A DNA stretch of 64,000 bases from a virus: positions 280,245 to 344,244 of IMG/VR virus record IMGVR_UViG_3300019776_000324. One strand, written 5' to 3'. Below the pieces are notes generated by a model, which saw nothing but the letters and a program-made list of their open reading frames with translations, searched no databases and was not told the DNA's origin. Positions 1 through 8,695 of this stretch are shown piece after piece. The position numbers and the translations under genes were made by a program. The first letter of the stretch is position 1; each line of letters begins with the position of its first letter.

Positions 1-1
1 A

Positions 2-1141
2 TATTATACTCGCGAAGCGCCTGGTAGTATCATTATTTACATTGTGGATCCTAACAAGCCAGCTGAGCAACGAGATAATAAAAATGATATTATTGTAGCC
101 ATGTTAAGTTTAGATAAATGTCAATGGATTCCTGGTGCCTATACAGTTAATTCAGTCACTACAGACGAGGCGTATCGAGGTCGTGGACTTGGACATAGTT
201 TGTATGGTATAGCATTATCAATCTTAGGTCTTACATTAGTTTCTGGAACCGAACAAACATCTAGTGGTAGAAGTATGTGGAAAACAATAAGCAATTTTCC
301 TGGAGTAGACATTAAAGGTTATACCAAAGCAACAGATAATCAAGCAAAACAACTATTAAAACAAAATGGTGCTCAACCACTTACCGGAGACTATTGGACT
401 TTTCCTATCAAACAAGGTAAACACGAACTTAAAAGCACCATACCGGATGTGCCAACATATCATACTCAATTTGCTAAAGATGTGCCGTACCACAAAATCT
501 ATAGAACTGGTCTAATTGCCAAGTGGAATCCAGGTCGAACTAATACTGTAAATGAAATAGCCCGCATACCACAAAGCGAACTAGGTGACTGGGGAGAAGA
601 AGGAACTATTGTTCCACCAGAACATCCAGTAGAAAAGAAGCCATTGCCTGGCGGCAGTAAGTTTACCTATGCTGTAGATAAAAACAGCCAGGGCAATCTA
701 GAAATACTAATATTCGATGGCGAAAAGTTAGCTGCCGAATTAGACTTGTTTGAAACAGGTGATGTGCTGAACACTTGGGGTGTAGAAACTATTGTAGTTG
801 AACGCCCATATCGTGGACAGGGGTTGGGCAAAGCCTTATATGGTATTGCCTTAAGCATACTAAAACTTACCATAGAAGCTGGCTCAACACAAACACGACA
901 TGGCCAACAGATGTGGTTAATGCTTAACAGTATTCCAGGAGTAGAAGTCAAAGGCTACACTATGGTTCCTACTGCCAAGTATCAACCTAACAAGAATGAT
1001 ACCATTGTCAAGCAAGACAAAGACTGGACTCGTTATACATTCCCGGTTCATCCAGGAAAACAAAGTATGCGTAGTGGTCGCCCAGGTGCTGGACTTTATA
1101 CTAGTCAAGCAACTATGATAGCTAAATGGACAGGTAAATGA
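2..1141 (+). CDS. Tandem GNAT-like acetyltransferase-domain protein (5' end outside window)
   Basis: The reading frame is open to the left edge of the window, so the gene starts upstream. Two homologous halves are visible. Each contains the GNAT acetyl-CoA-binding signature of the R/Q-x-x-G-x-G/A type: RGRGLG followed by SLYGIALSIL near 178-235, and RGQGLG followed by ALYGIALSIL near 812-868. Each half continues with similar Q-T-x-x-G-x-x-MW and PGV-(D/E)-(I/V)-KGYT segments, so this is an internal duplication. The family transfers acetyl groups to amines; the substrate here is unknown. The stop overlaps the next start (ATGA). Similar proteins occur among virion-proximal genes of T4-like phages, so a packaged enzyme is possible. 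Confidence 0.7.
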   Translation, partial: YYTREAPGSIIIYIVDPNKPAEQRDNKNDIIVAMLSLDKCQWIPGAYTVNSVTTDEAYRGRGLGHSLYGIALSILGLTLVSGTEQTSSGRSMWKTISNFPGVDIKGYTKATDNQAKQLLKQNGAQPLTGDYWTFPIKQGKHELKSTIPDVPTYHTQFAKDVPYHKIYRTGLIAKWNPGRTNTVNEIARIPQSELGDWGEEGTIVPPEHPVEKKPLPGGSKFTYAVDKNSQGNLEILIFDGEKLAAELDLFETGDVLNTWGVETIVVERPYRGQGLGKALYGIALSILKLTIEAGSTQTRHGQQMWLMLNSIPGVEVKGYTMVPTAKYQPNKNDTIVKQDKDWTRYTFPVHPGKQSMRSGRPGAGLYTSQATMIAKWTGK

Positions 1142-1869
1142 CAACAGTTACCGGTGGCGTAGTAACAACTGATGGTGCATATACTGTACGCACTTTTGAA
1201 ACCTCTGGCACATTAACTGTGTCTGGCGGAACATTAACTGATGTGCAATACTTGTTGATTGCTGGCGGCGGTCGTGCCGCAGTTCCAACTAGTTCCTATG
1301 TGGCCGGTGGAGGTGCTGGTGGTGCTCTAACAGGCAACATTACTCTTAATGCTGGTACATATCCTGTAGTCATAGGTGAAGCTACAATAAGTAGTGCTTT
1401 TAATGATCTTGTAACTATACCCGGCGGCACAGGAGGATTTTATGGTAATGGATTCTCAGGTGGTTCAGGTGGTGGTGGTGGAGTAATAGGTGTTACTCAT
1501 ATAAATTTTCAGAACTTTGTTGCTGGCAATGGCACACCCGGACAAGGACATGCAGGGGGCAATCCCTATGGTGGTGGATATCCACCATTTGGCCCAGGTG
1601 GCGGTGGTGGTGCATCAGGACCCGGTGGACAAGGCAGTGCTGACGGAGTTGGTGGTGCAGGTGGCCCAGGCTTAGCCAGCGATATAACTGGTAATACTGT
1701 TTATTATGCAGGTGGCGGTGCTGGCAAAGGACCCAAAGGTATTGGGAATAATAGCCCCGGATACGACAACTACGGAGCTGGCGGTGGTTACTCAAGCACG
1801 GTAAATAATAACTACGGAGAGTTACTATCTCCACAACCCGGAGTGTTGATTTTAAGGTACCTAACATGA
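1138..1869 (+). CDS. Glycine-rich adhesin-like / tail-fibre-tip protein
   Basis: 243 residues. The first 40 residues match the pattern seen at the head of phage glycine-rich domains (TTDGAYTVRTF, then a short beta segment and YLLIAGGG). The rest is dominated by GGGGG, GPGG and GAGG runs interrupted by short polar loops, a composition known from polyglycine-II sandwich adhesins such as T4-type gp38. It ends in a beta-like GVLILRYLT. The role inferred is host-surface binding at the tail-fibre tip, or a structural filler. No signal peptide. It overlaps both neighbours by 4 bases, so it is translationally coupled. Confidence 0.6.
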   Translation: MTTVTGGVVTTDGAYTVRTFETSGTLTVSGGTLTDVQYLLIAGGGRAAVPTSSYVAGGGAGGALTGNITLNAGTYPVVIGEATISSAFNDLVTIPGGTGGFYGNGFSGGSGGGGGVIGVTHINFQNFVAGNGTPGQGHAGGNPYGGGYPPFGPGGGGGASGPGGQGSADGVGGAGGPGLASDITGNTVYYAGGGAGKGPKGIGNNSPGYDNYGAGGGYSSTVNNNYGELLSPQPGVLILRYLT

Positions 1870-2078
1870 GATTTCAAGAAATAGTCGAAGCTAAAAACAC
1901 AAATCCTATTGTAAATTACAATTTGTGGACAGCACAGGTACAGATCAAACAACCTAACTATGTTGGCCGTATTGATGTTACTGTAACTGCTGCCAACGCA
2001 CAAGATGCTCGCTTGTTAATGAAATCACAGTATGGTGTTGAATTTTGGCAAATTGGCAGTGTTAAACAAGTAAAATGA
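1866..2078 (+). CDS. Small protein with capsid-targeting-like N-terminus
   Basis: 70 residues, not recognised. It begins MRFQEIVEAK, close to the T4 internal-protein capsid-targeting peptide (MKTYQEFIAEA) and containing I-V-E before A, which fits the (L/I)-x-E cleavage rule of the T4 gp21 prohead protease. The remainder looks like a small alpha/beta domain. Start chosen at the ATGA overlap with the preceding stop. Packaging into the capsid is inference only. Confidence 0.55.
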   Translation: MRFQEIVEAKNTNPIVNYNLWTAQVQIKQPNYVGRIDVTVTAANAQDARLLMKSQYGVEFWQIGSVKQVK

Positions 2079-2437
2079 GACTCAAAGAATTCGAACAAAA
2101 AGGCACTGATGCTGAACATGTGCTTGCTTATGTAAACAGCATACATCACGGCTTCAATATTCCTGATACTATTTTAAATCACCCACAATGGCGCAAGACT
2201 CGTGTGCCACTAAACAAGCTACATATTCCCGACGAAGAAGGCGAAGACCTAGAAGATCCGTACAATCGAGTACAGTGGATTGACTATGATCAAGTTAAAA
2301 GCGTTGATCGCCAATACATTGAAACACATCCTATTGTAGTAGACACCAATGGGCATATTATCGACGGTAATCACCGTGCTATAGCCGCTAAACTAGGCGG
2401 CATGTTTGACATTCCGGCATACATACCCACCAAATAA
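2075..2437 (+). CDS. ParB/sulfiredoxin-fold small protein
   Basis: 120 residues. The C-terminal half has the layout of a ParB N-terminal-like fold: HPIVVDTNGHIIDGNHRAIAA, where DGNHR takes the place of the usual nucleotide-binding G-x-R-R/H box. Domains of this type bind or hydrolyse nucleotides or act as small nucleases or phosphotransferases. The N-terminus MRLKEFEQKG again resembles a capsid-targeting leader. ATGA overlap with the upstream gene. Function in the phage is unknown. Confidence 0.55.
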   Translation: MRLKEFEQKGTDAEHVLAYVNSIHHGFNIPDTILNHPQWRKTRVPLNKLHIPDEEGEDLEDPYNRVQWIDYDQVKSVDRQYIETHPIVVDTNGHIIDGNHRAIAAKLGGMFDIPAYIPTK

Positions 2438-2455
2438 TATACAGCTAAATACAGC

Positions 2456-2749
2456 ATGGATAAGAAATTTGTGCGAGTATTAGCTGATGTACATTGCGAA
2501 TGGGAAGGCCTAGATCCTATCTATCGTTTGTATGTTAATGACGAACTATTTGCCGAGCGCACATGGACATGGGCCAGTGCTTATCTTGAAGAAAATCTAC
2601 AAATTGAAGCTGAACCCGGCGAATATACTATACGCTACGAATTAGTACAGCCGCATCTAGCTGAATTAAAAGTAGAAAATATCCGTGTTGATTTTGGACC
2701 CGGAGTTATAGAAAATAATGTACTAAGGATTACCAATGAGACTGTATGA
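2456..2749 (+). CDS. Conserved-phage-type beta-sandwich protein, unknown
   Basis: 97 residues, not assigned to a function. Alternating hydrophobic strands with W/Y-rich loops (ERTWTWASAYLEE) suggest a small beta-sandwich, possibly carbohydrate binding. There is no Shine-Dalgarno sequence; instead a GCTAAATA octamer lies at 2444-2451, four bases before the ATG, so a leaderless late transcript is possible. It overlaps the next gene by 14 bases. Confidence 0.6.
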   Translation: MDKKFVRVLADVHCEWEGLDPIYRLYVNDELFAERTWTWASAYLEENLQIEAEPGEYTIRYELVQPHLAELKVENIRVDFGPGVIENNVLRITNETV

Positions 2750-2936
2750 ATTTGTTAACTTGACTGAAGAAGCAAGTGCTTGTAGCACCACAGCAGGCAG
2801 TATTGCTCCGGTAAGTTCACCCATTGGTGGAATGGTCGCAAGAAATGCAGGATCTTTCTTTGCTGGTAAATACACTACTGACGATGCAACGCCTAATACG
2901 CCTGCAGAGTACAAAAAGTATAAACGGAAGAAATAA
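2736..2936 (+). CDS. Small protein with capsid-targeting-like N-terminus
   Basis: 66 residues beginning MRLYEFVNLTEEAS, similar in layout to T4 capsid-targeting peptides (M-x-x-Y-x-E-F) and with a possible L-T-E protease site. The middle is small-residue rich and the tail is very basic (KKYKRKK), compatible with DNA contact inside a capsid. No known domain. Its TAA overlaps the following ATG by one base. Confidence 0.55.
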   Translation: MRLYEFVNLTEEASACSTTAGSIAPVSSPIGGMVARNAGSFFAGKYTTDDATPNTPAEYKKYKRKK

Positions 2937-3376
2937 TGTTAGCTGATTTATTAAAAACTTACTTGGCCAGTACATTTTCGTACTATTTAAAAGCCCACAT
3001 GTTCCATTGGAATGTGGAAGGTCCAGACTTTGGCGAACTACATGGTTTCTTTTCACAAATTTATGAAGATGCGTTTGATGCAGTAGATCCTATTGCTGAA
3101 TTTATCCGTACTGCAGAAGAATATGCCCCAGGAAGCCTAACCCGCTTTCATGAATTAACACAAATACAGGACCAAACCAAGGTCCCTCGTGCCCGATTAA
3201 TGTTAGAAGAATTACTCGCAGATACACAGACCATGAAAGATCTAAGCAAACAAGTGTTTGATGTTTCAACCCAAGAAGGTCGTGATGATGTTGCAAACTT
3301 TGCCGCAGATAGACTAAGCCAACACGGCAAGTACATGTGGCAACTTAAGAGTTATTTGAAAGACGCTAGGGCATGA
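2936..3376 (+). CDS. dps: Dps-like ferritin-fold protein
   Basis: 146 residues, close to the usual Dps length. The ferroxidase-region signature is clear: H-M-F-H-W-N-V-E-G-P-D-F-x-x-L-H followed by a helix with E/D ligands (YEDAFDAVDPIAEFIR). Dps proteins form dodecamers that oxidise and store iron and can bind DNA, protecting it from peroxide. TAATG coupling to the small basic protein upstream and placement among virion-type genes suggest it could be made late or packaged. The call is strong; the role in infection is inference. Confidence 0.85.
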   Translation: MLADLLKTYLASTFSYYLKAHMFHWNVEGPDFGELHGFFSQIYEDAFDAVDPIAEFIRTAEEYAPGSLTRFHELTQIQDQTKVPRARLMLEELLADTQTMKDLSKQVFDVSTQEGRDDVANFAADRLSQHGKYMWQLKSYLKDARA

Positions 3377-3379
3377 TCA

Positions 3380-4000
3380 ATGCAAGACCATAACGATATA
3401 TACTCCATTGTAGAACGCCTCCGTATGTTGGAGGAAGGTCTTGACAAGAATCAAAAGAGTGTCAATCAACTCAGTGCCACATTTAAACCAAAAACAGTAG
3501 CAGTACTCACAGCCAAAACAGATCCTAAAAATCCTCTAGCCGGCAAGCTGGTTGGTGGCGCAGAAGAAAGCGTAGAGTCCGACGAAGAGCCATTGGAAGA
3601 AGCTATTACTAGCGAAGATGTGCTGGACAAAGTTAAAAAATCATTTGCTGATTATCTAAGTAATATAGCAGATGAAATCAAACAAGATTCCGATCTCAAA
3701 GACAAGAAAAAAGAAGATACTGATCTAAAGCAAAAAGAAAAGAAGGATCGTGATCTTGTTTCTAAACAAATCGATGAACATGGTACTAATCTTCCAGAAG
3801 CAGTCAAATGTGTCACTATGGAAGATGGTCGCGTTTGTGAAATACACGGCGATGACAACTCTGGGTTTGAGATCCACCACGGTAACCGTAGTTTACCAAC
3901 AAGATTTAAAGATTTAGCTGAAGCCGAAATGGCTTTAGAAATGTTTATGAGTCGTCGTCGTAAGACTGACGAAGCACAAGATTATATTGAAGAAGCTTAA
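3380..4000 (+). CDS. Charged coiled-coil protein, unknown
   Basis: 206 residues, not recognised. The N-terminus is helical; a long Lys/Asp/Glu-rich repetitive segment (DSDLKDKKKEDTDLKQKEKKDRDL) occupies roughly residues 100-126 and is probably a coiled coil. Sites of the L-E-E before A and I-E-E before A kind appear mid-protein and at the C-terminus, as expected for prohead protease substrates. The position between Dps and the 833-residue repeat protein supports an internal head or scaffold-like role, but that is inference. Confidence 0.6.
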   Translation: MQDHNDIYSIVERLRMLEEGLDKNQKSVNQLSATFKPKTVAVLTAKTDPKNPLAGKLVGGAEESVESDEEPLEEAITSEDVLDKVKKSFADYLSNIADEIKQDSDLKDKKKEDTDLKQKEKKDRDLVSKQIDEHGTNLPEAVKCVTMEDGRVCEIHGDDNSGFEIHHGNRSLPTRFKDLAEAEMALEMFMSRRRKTDEAQDYIEEA

Positions 4001-4012
4001 GGAAAAAAAGAA

Positions 4013-6514
4013 ATGAATTTGTTAAACCTATTTGAAGGACGCGAACCGCATCAACAAGCTATTGACAAGCTGGAACAGGCTCGTATTGATCACTTAAAAG
4101 AAAAAATGGATTACTATGCTAAACACGGCATGGTAGAACAATTCAAAAAAGCCAAAGCTGAACACGACAGTTATTTTAAAGTTCAAGATGAGTGCATGGG
4201 ATATGGTAGTGTTGTTGGCGAACAAGGCATTCCTGGTTCAGTACCAACAGAAAAGATTCCTGGCAAAGAAGACTTACTCCGAGGCAAGGGTCGTAGCTAC
4301 TACGAATCAGTCGAAGAAGTTAATCCAAGTAAAAAAGTATTCAAAGACAAAGCTGGTAAACCAGTAGGAGAGATTGGTATTGATCCTGAATCAAGTCCTG
4401 GCAATAGCGAATGGTATGTATATCATTACGGCACAGGTTATAGTGTTGTTGGATTCGATAGTGCCGCAGAAGCTAAACGCGAATTAATGTATGTTCACAA
4501 GCATCCAGAAGCGGTCGAAGGGCACGAATCAACATTTGACGAAGCTGGTATTCCTGGTAATGTTCCAGTTGAAAAGATTCCAGGTAAAGAAGATTTGCTA
4601 AAGGGCAAGGGTCGTAGCTACTACGAAGCCCAAGACCAAAAAAAAAATTCTGAAGAAGTAGATAAGCTACAAACAGCTGCAAGAGAGTTTATAGAATTAA
4701 TAAACGATCGCACTGGTCCTATCTATAAAGCATATTATCGTAGTTTTCCAAAAGGTTCTGCACTAGAAGCAGAACTGCGTAAACGCATTGCCGCCAAGTA
4801 TGGCGTTGCAGAAAAAGAACTTGCTAACGCCGAAGCTGGCGATCGTGCTCGTCGCATGTTTGGTAATAAACTCAATGAAGATCAAAAGTTACATGTAGGT
4901 GATCCTATCATTGTTACAGCTCCTAATGAGTTTGAAGGCAAGACTGGTGAGATTGCAGAGTTCAGCCCAAGTGGCGCATTTGTTGTTGTAAACTTATACA
5001 ACCACGGTGAACACAGCATGCACCTGAGTGATGTTGAGTTTAATCAATATGCCGCAGATCAAGAAGATGAAGATGACTGGTACGACGACGGTGCAGAAGA
5101 TACATTAGAAGAAGAACAAAAAGAATTCCTGTACACAGTTGAATGCGATGGCTACAACAAAGGTAACTTTGTTAATAAAAACGACGCAATCTTTAGTGCT
5201 CAGTACATGATCTACTATGGCGAAAAAGAATATAACAAGATTGAAGTTATTGAACTTAAAACAGGTGATGTAATCTGGGAATGGCATGGCAAGAAAGCAG
5301 ACAACGATGTTGCTCCTACAGAAGTAGAAGTAGGTGAAGGTTGGAGCAACAAGATGGTTGCTCAAAGAACCGGTCAAGCTCCAACACCATATTCAGTTTA
5401 TATCAAAGGTAAAGAATGGAAGAGCTTTGCTGACGATGATCATGCTGAAAATGTAGCTAACAAGTTAAGAGCTAAATTCAAAGCAGAAGGTAAAGATCCT
5501 AGTGTTATTACTATTGCACCTACTGACTACGATAAAGATCTTAAAGAATTCGCACCAGGTGGCGGATATCAAGAACCACCTCCACCAGTATTAAAGAAAA
5601 AAGATCCGTTTGATGACGATGATCGTAGTATCTATCCACGCAAGATTCAACAACTATTAACCAGTGGTGCTAAAGTAGATAGCCGTGTTCCTGGTGCTAT
5701 GGGACACATTATTGCAGCTAATGGCGAAATGATTAGAATGAAGCCATTGAACAAGCCATACAGCCAAAAGAAATATGCTTGGTATATTGATCAAGAGCGT
5801 GATGATAAACTTTTATTAAAGCAAGTTGAACCTAACCATTATGTATTGTATGATCGTGATTGGTTGCCACAAGGCACAACAGAGGCTGCTAATCCAGCAC
5901 AACAGGCCGCTATTGCCGTTGCTATGAAGAAGGCTGGCAAGAAACCTAAGAGTGTTGATGAAGGTATCATGGATGTTGTTAAACAAACATTCAACGACAA
6001 TGTAGTAGGTTGGCCAATGGGCACTTCTACTGAACAGTTTATACAAGGTTGGGCTAGAGATATTAAAAATCGCACAGGAAAAAATGTTCCAGTAGAAAAG
6101 TTAACACAGTTGTACAATAACTATGTTAAGCGTTCTGGTGAACTTATGCAATCACATGGCACCACTAACGAAGCTGAAACAGATTATTCTAAGCGTCGCC
6201 AGCGTGAGCGTGATGTAGATGCAGGTAAGCCCGTAGCAAAACAGCGCCAACCCAAGATGACTGATTATCAAAAGCGCCGTGCTCAGCAGAAGAAAGAAAT
6301 GGAACTAGGCGAGGATCAAGACACTAGTGGTGTTGAGAGCGCAATTATTCGTCGTATTATGGTAGCACACACAGACTTGTTACAACAGTTTGGCCCAGAA
6401 AAAGTCATGCAGGCCGCAGAAGAAGTTGCTTACAATGTAGGCGATGTTGACGAAATTGGTACCAGTGATGTCAGTGCTTGGGTACACGAAGTCAAACAAA
6501 TCCTTGGTGCCTAA
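4013..6514 (+). CDS. 833-residue repeat protein, possible internal virion protein
   Basis: No overall known family. A repeat of about 30 residues occurs twice, near residues 72-101 and 182-211: GIPG-(S/N)-VP-(T/V)-EKIPGKEDLL followed by (R/K)-GKGRSYYE. An SH3-like KOW segment (KTGEIAEFSPSGAFVVVN) lies around residue 307. Two basic KRR-rich stretches come near the C-terminus, and many E-A and E-G junctions follow hydrophobic-x. The N-terminus MNLLNLFEGRE has an L-F-E/G site. A GGAAAAAAAG leader serves as ribosome site. A packaged or injected polyprotein processed by the prohead protease is plausible; a structural role is not demonstrated. Confidence 0.65.
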   Translation: MNLLNLFEGREPHQQAIDKLEQARIDHLKEKMDYYAKHGMVEQFKKAKAEHDSYFKVQDECMGYGSVVGEQGIPGSVPTEKIPGKEDLLRGKGRSYYESVEEVNPSKKVFKDKAGKPVGEIGIDPESSPGNSEWYVYHYGTGYSVVGFDSAAEAKRELMYVHKHPEAVEGHESTFDEAGIPGNVPVEKIPGKEDLLKGKGRSYYEAQDQKKNSEEVDKLQTAAREFIELINDRTGPIYKAYYRSFPKGSALEAELRKRIAAKYGVAEKELANAEAGDRARRMFGNKLNEDQKLHVGDPIIVTAPNEFEGKTGEIAEFSPSGAFVVVNLYNHGEHSMHLSDVEFNQYAADQEDEDDWYDDGAEDTLEEEQKEFLYTVECDGYNKGNFVNKNDAIFSAQYMIYYGEKEYNKIEVIELKTGDVIWEWHGKKADNDVAPTEVEVGEGWSNKMVAQRTGQAPTPYSVYIKGKEWKSFADDDHAENVANKLRAKFKAEGKDPSVITIAPTDYDKDLKEFAPGGGYQEPPPPVLKKKDPFDDDDRSIYPRKIQQLLTSGAKVDSRVPGAMGHIIAANGEMIRMKPLNKPYSQKKYAWYIDQERDDKLLLKQVEPNHYVLYDRDWLPQGTTEAANPAQQAAIAVAMKKAGKKPKSVDEGIMDVVKQTFNDNVVGWPMGTSTEQFIQGWARDIKNRTGKNVPVEKLTQLYNNYVKRSGELMQSHGTTNEAETDYSKRRQRERDVDAGKPVAKQRQPKMTDYQKRRAQQKKEMELGEDQDTSGVESAIIRRIMVAHTDLLQQFGPEKVMQAAEEVAYNVGDVDEIGTSDVSAWVHEVKQILGA

Positions 6515-7134
6515 TGAGAGCAGAAGAGTTCACAGTTAGTCTAGACGAAAAATTAGATGAAATTCTAGTTCGTCTCTGTGAACTTGTAGTTCAAGGTCAA
6601 AAAGAAAATCAAGACCTAGGCATGGTGGCTGCCGCTGTATTAGATCCCGATGATAATTGTGTAACAGGTATTAACTATCCTGCACGAGATGGTAAGCGTG
6701 TTCATGCCGAGCGTGCCGCTATAAACAACTATATTGATCGTTTTGGCCCTGTTCCTCCTGGCAGTATTGTTATTACAACATTAAGTCCATGCAATCAAGA
6801 TATGGATAGTCGAGCAGGAGAAAGTTGTCAAGCGTTATTAGATCAACACGGCATTGATTCAGTTTACTGTGGTTATGTTGATCCTACACAAGATAAGCAT
6901 CAAGTCGGCTTAACTGCTAATAAAAAAATACAAGCATTGTGTAAAGCATTCGCTGACACTTTTCTTAAAGACAAACTAGACGAACTTGAATTTTTAGGTA
7001 GCCCTTGCACCAAAGACTGTTCAGGTCATCGTGCCGGATATGCATGGGCACAAAGCAAAGGCGGTCGTGTTGCTAACAGTCCATTTAGTCCTAGCTTTAA
7101 TAACGGCAGTCAGCTTTATGTTGATGGTAAGTAA
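6514..7134 (+). CDS. Zinc-dependent cytidine/deoxycytidylate deaminase-like protein with extra C-terminal domain
   Basis: 206 residues starting at the ATG that overlaps the upstream TAA; the longer in-frame start lies inside the previous gene. The deaminase zinc motif is visible: V-H-A-E-R-A (HAE) followed by S-P-C-N-x(8)-C, with the second cysteine spaced further away than usual. The C-terminal part has a distinct motif (SPCTKDCSGHRAGYAWA) that I know only from uncharacterised T4-like phage proteins. Possible roles are nucleotide salvage or base modification of nucleic acid. Confidence 0.65.
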   Translation: MRAEEFTVSLDEKLDEILVRLCELVVQGQKENQDLGMVAAAVLDPDDNCVTGINYPARDGKRVHAERAAINNYIDRFGPVPPGSIVITTLSPCNQDMDSRAGESCQALLDQHGIDSVYCGYVDPTQDKHQVGLTANKKIQALCKAFADTFLKDKLDELEFLGSPCTKDCSGHRAGYAWAQSKGGRVANSPFSPSFNNGSQLYVDGK

Positions 7135-7139
7135 TAAAA

Positions 7140-7319
7140 ATGATTACAACTTTAATAAAACAAAAATATTTAACAATCGTACAGACACTTGACAGGAAAG
7201 GTCCGTGGATTAAGGAAAATTTTGATCGTAAAGCATTTATTCGACAAATGGCTGACGATCATAATACTACCACAGACATGATTGAGAAGTTACTTGAAAA
7301 TTGCGAATGGTTTAAATAA
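7140..7319 (+). CDS. Small hypothetical protein
   Basis: 59 residues (MITTLIKQKY... to ...NCEWFK). Mostly helical and charged, no recognised motif. It starts 3 bases after the deaminase stop and is followed two bases later by another mini gene, which supports a real operon member. There is no clear ribosome-binding site beyond AAGTAATAAAA. Confidence 0.5.
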   Translation: MITTLIKQKYLTIVQTLDRKGPWIKENFDRKAFIRQMADDHNTTTDMIEKLLENCEWFK

Positions 7320-7320
7320 A

Positions 7321-7395
7321 ATGAACGACTATCCGATTATTCCAGAACAACAAGGTGACGAGGATTATAAACTTAATCCTTACGCACCAGTATAG
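7321..7395 (+). CDS. 24-residue acidic peptide
   Basis: Reading frame MNDYPIIPEQQG... to ...NPYAPV, proline-rich and acidic. It directly follows the previous stop. Whether it is translated is uncertain; its tight spacing and lack of overlap with another gene are the only support. Confidence 0.3.
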   Translation: MNDYPIIPEQQGDEDYKLNPYAPV

Positions 7396-7507
7396 AACAC
7401 CCCTTAGGATCGTTTAGTTACGGTTTGGTGTAGGCGGCTGCTGCCTGCAAAACATTTCGGAGTCGTGCCCGATCGCGTGTTTGGCCAAGTGAGCATTACC
7501 AAATTAC
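7396..7507 (+). other. Non-coding stretch with hairpins, possible small RNA
   Basis: No reading frame. It is more GC-rich than its surroundings and contains the perfect hairpin AGGC-GGCTGCT-GCCT and a larger CACC...GGTG pairing. It sits just upstream of the promoter of the DsbA-like gene. It may be a leader, a small RNA or the end of the preceding transcript. Confidence 0.25.
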
Positions 7508-7535
7508 TTGCATTGTCTAGATAAACCTGTATAAT
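7508..7535 (+). promoter_or_regulatory. Sigma70-type promoter for the DsbA-like gene
   Basis: TTGCAT at 7508-7513 and TATAAT at 7530-7535 with a 16-base spacer; AGGAG follows before the ATG at 7562. Confidence 0.6.
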
Positions 7536-7561
7536 TAATACATTACTAACAGGAGATTTAA

Positions 7562-7822
7562 ATGTCAGATCGCGTTTTTACATCAGAGCAAACCAACAAA
7601 CTTACACAAATTATCAATGAAGGCATTAGTGTAATGTCCGAAATTGAAACACTCACAGGCGGCCTCAACGACACAGTCAAAGCCATTGCTGAAGAATTAG
7701 AAATCAAACCAAGCATCTTGAAAAAAGCTATCAAGTTAGCACACAAAGCTGAGTTCGGTCGTGAACAACAGGATCACGAATTGCTTGAGCAAATTTTAGT
7801 ACAAGTAGGAAAAACACTGTAA
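7562..7822 (+). CDS. DsbA-like small DNA-binding / late transcription protein
   Basis: 86 residues, all helical. Layout and the helix-turn-helix-like stretch AIAEELEIKPSILKKAIKLA resemble the small double-stranded-DNA-binding protein DsbA of T4-like phages, which binds near late promoters. It has its own strong promoter and an AGGAG ribosome site. Assignment rests on length and pattern only; it could also be another small HTH regulator. Confidence 0.5.
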   Translation: MSDRVFTSEQTNKLTQIINEGISVMSEIETLTGGLNDTVKAIAEELEIKPSILKKAIKLAHKAEFGREQQDHELLEQILVQVGKTL

Positions 7823-8695
7823 TTGCAAGCAGATTTTAAATTTTTAAATACGAACGGCGAGATTGTAGATACAGTCAGTGTAGAGTTACTTGATACACCT
7901 GCATCACTAGCATGGCAGTACGCCGTTCATTTAAATAATAAAAATCGTAAGATCAGTTCTCGTAGTACCATAGGTGGTTATTCTAATATTATTAATCAAG
8001 CACATGTTGATTCTACCTTTGAAAAAATATGTGCTTGTATCGATCAACTAGCCGACACAGAGTTTCCATATACAGGGTCGTTGCCAGAAACTGCGTTAGA
8101 TATTGATCAGCAGTTTCTTAATCAATTACACAGATACTTTACTGATAGTTGTTTAGAAATTTGGAATTATAAATTTAGTGACTTTGCACTACAGATCACA
8201 CTAAATGAAATTTTTCAGCAACTAAACATTCTAATACACGCAATCGAAAATTACTTTCCAACTCCTCAAAAACAACAATGGCAAGGATGCGGAAAAGAAA
8301 TACACTTACACAGCAACGGTGACTCAACTAGCTACGATATAGCACCATTTCGTGGATGCCACAGTTACGAAAGAGCAGATCTAGTATTAGACTCTCATAT
8401 TTTAGGTAAAACTTTAATTGAAAGTTTCATGTGCAATGACAATCCTGCGCATTGGGATACTTCAGGGCATGTGCGTACCAGTGGTGGATGTGTGTTTTTA
8501 TTAACTGATCACCGCCAGCAAATTTACAACAGCAATGAATTCATTGAATGGTTATCTAGCCATCAAACTAGTAAACAAAAACAGTTTGCTGATTTGCCCT
8601 TGGGAAATTTAATTGCAGGGCACCGAGACCGCCTAGATACATTGTTAACTGACAACATGTTTAACAAGTATACATGTGAAATTGCCTTATTGTGA
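7823..8695 (+). CDS. Unknown protein coupled to a radical SAM enzyme
   Basis: 290 residues beginning with TTG immediately after the previous TAA. No known domain. There are several conserved-looking His/Cys/Asp stretches (GCGKEIHLHSNGDS, RGCHSYERAD, LIAGHRDRLDTLL), which could build a metal site. Its stop overlaps the GTG of the radical SAM gene, so the two are probably made together; it could be the partner or substrate of that enzyme. Confidence 0.55.
   Translation: MQADFKFLNTNGEIVDTVSVELLDTPASLAWQYAVHLNNKNRKISSRSTIGGYSNIINQAHVDSTFEKICACIDQLADTEFPYTGSLPETALDIDQQFLNQLHRYFTDSCLEIWNYKFSDFALQITLNEIFQQLNILIHAIENYFPTPQKQQWQGCGKEIHLHSNGDSTSYDIAPFRGCHSYERADLVLDSHILGKTLIESFMCNDNPAHWDTSGHVRTSGGCVFLLTDHRQQIYNSNEFIEWLSSHQTSKQKQFADLPLGNLIAGHRDRLDTLLTDNMFNKYTCEIALL

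Noticed and set aside
1493-1867. Minus-strand frame opposite the glycine-rich gene
   Set aside because: Low-complexity shadow of the Gly-rich repeats.
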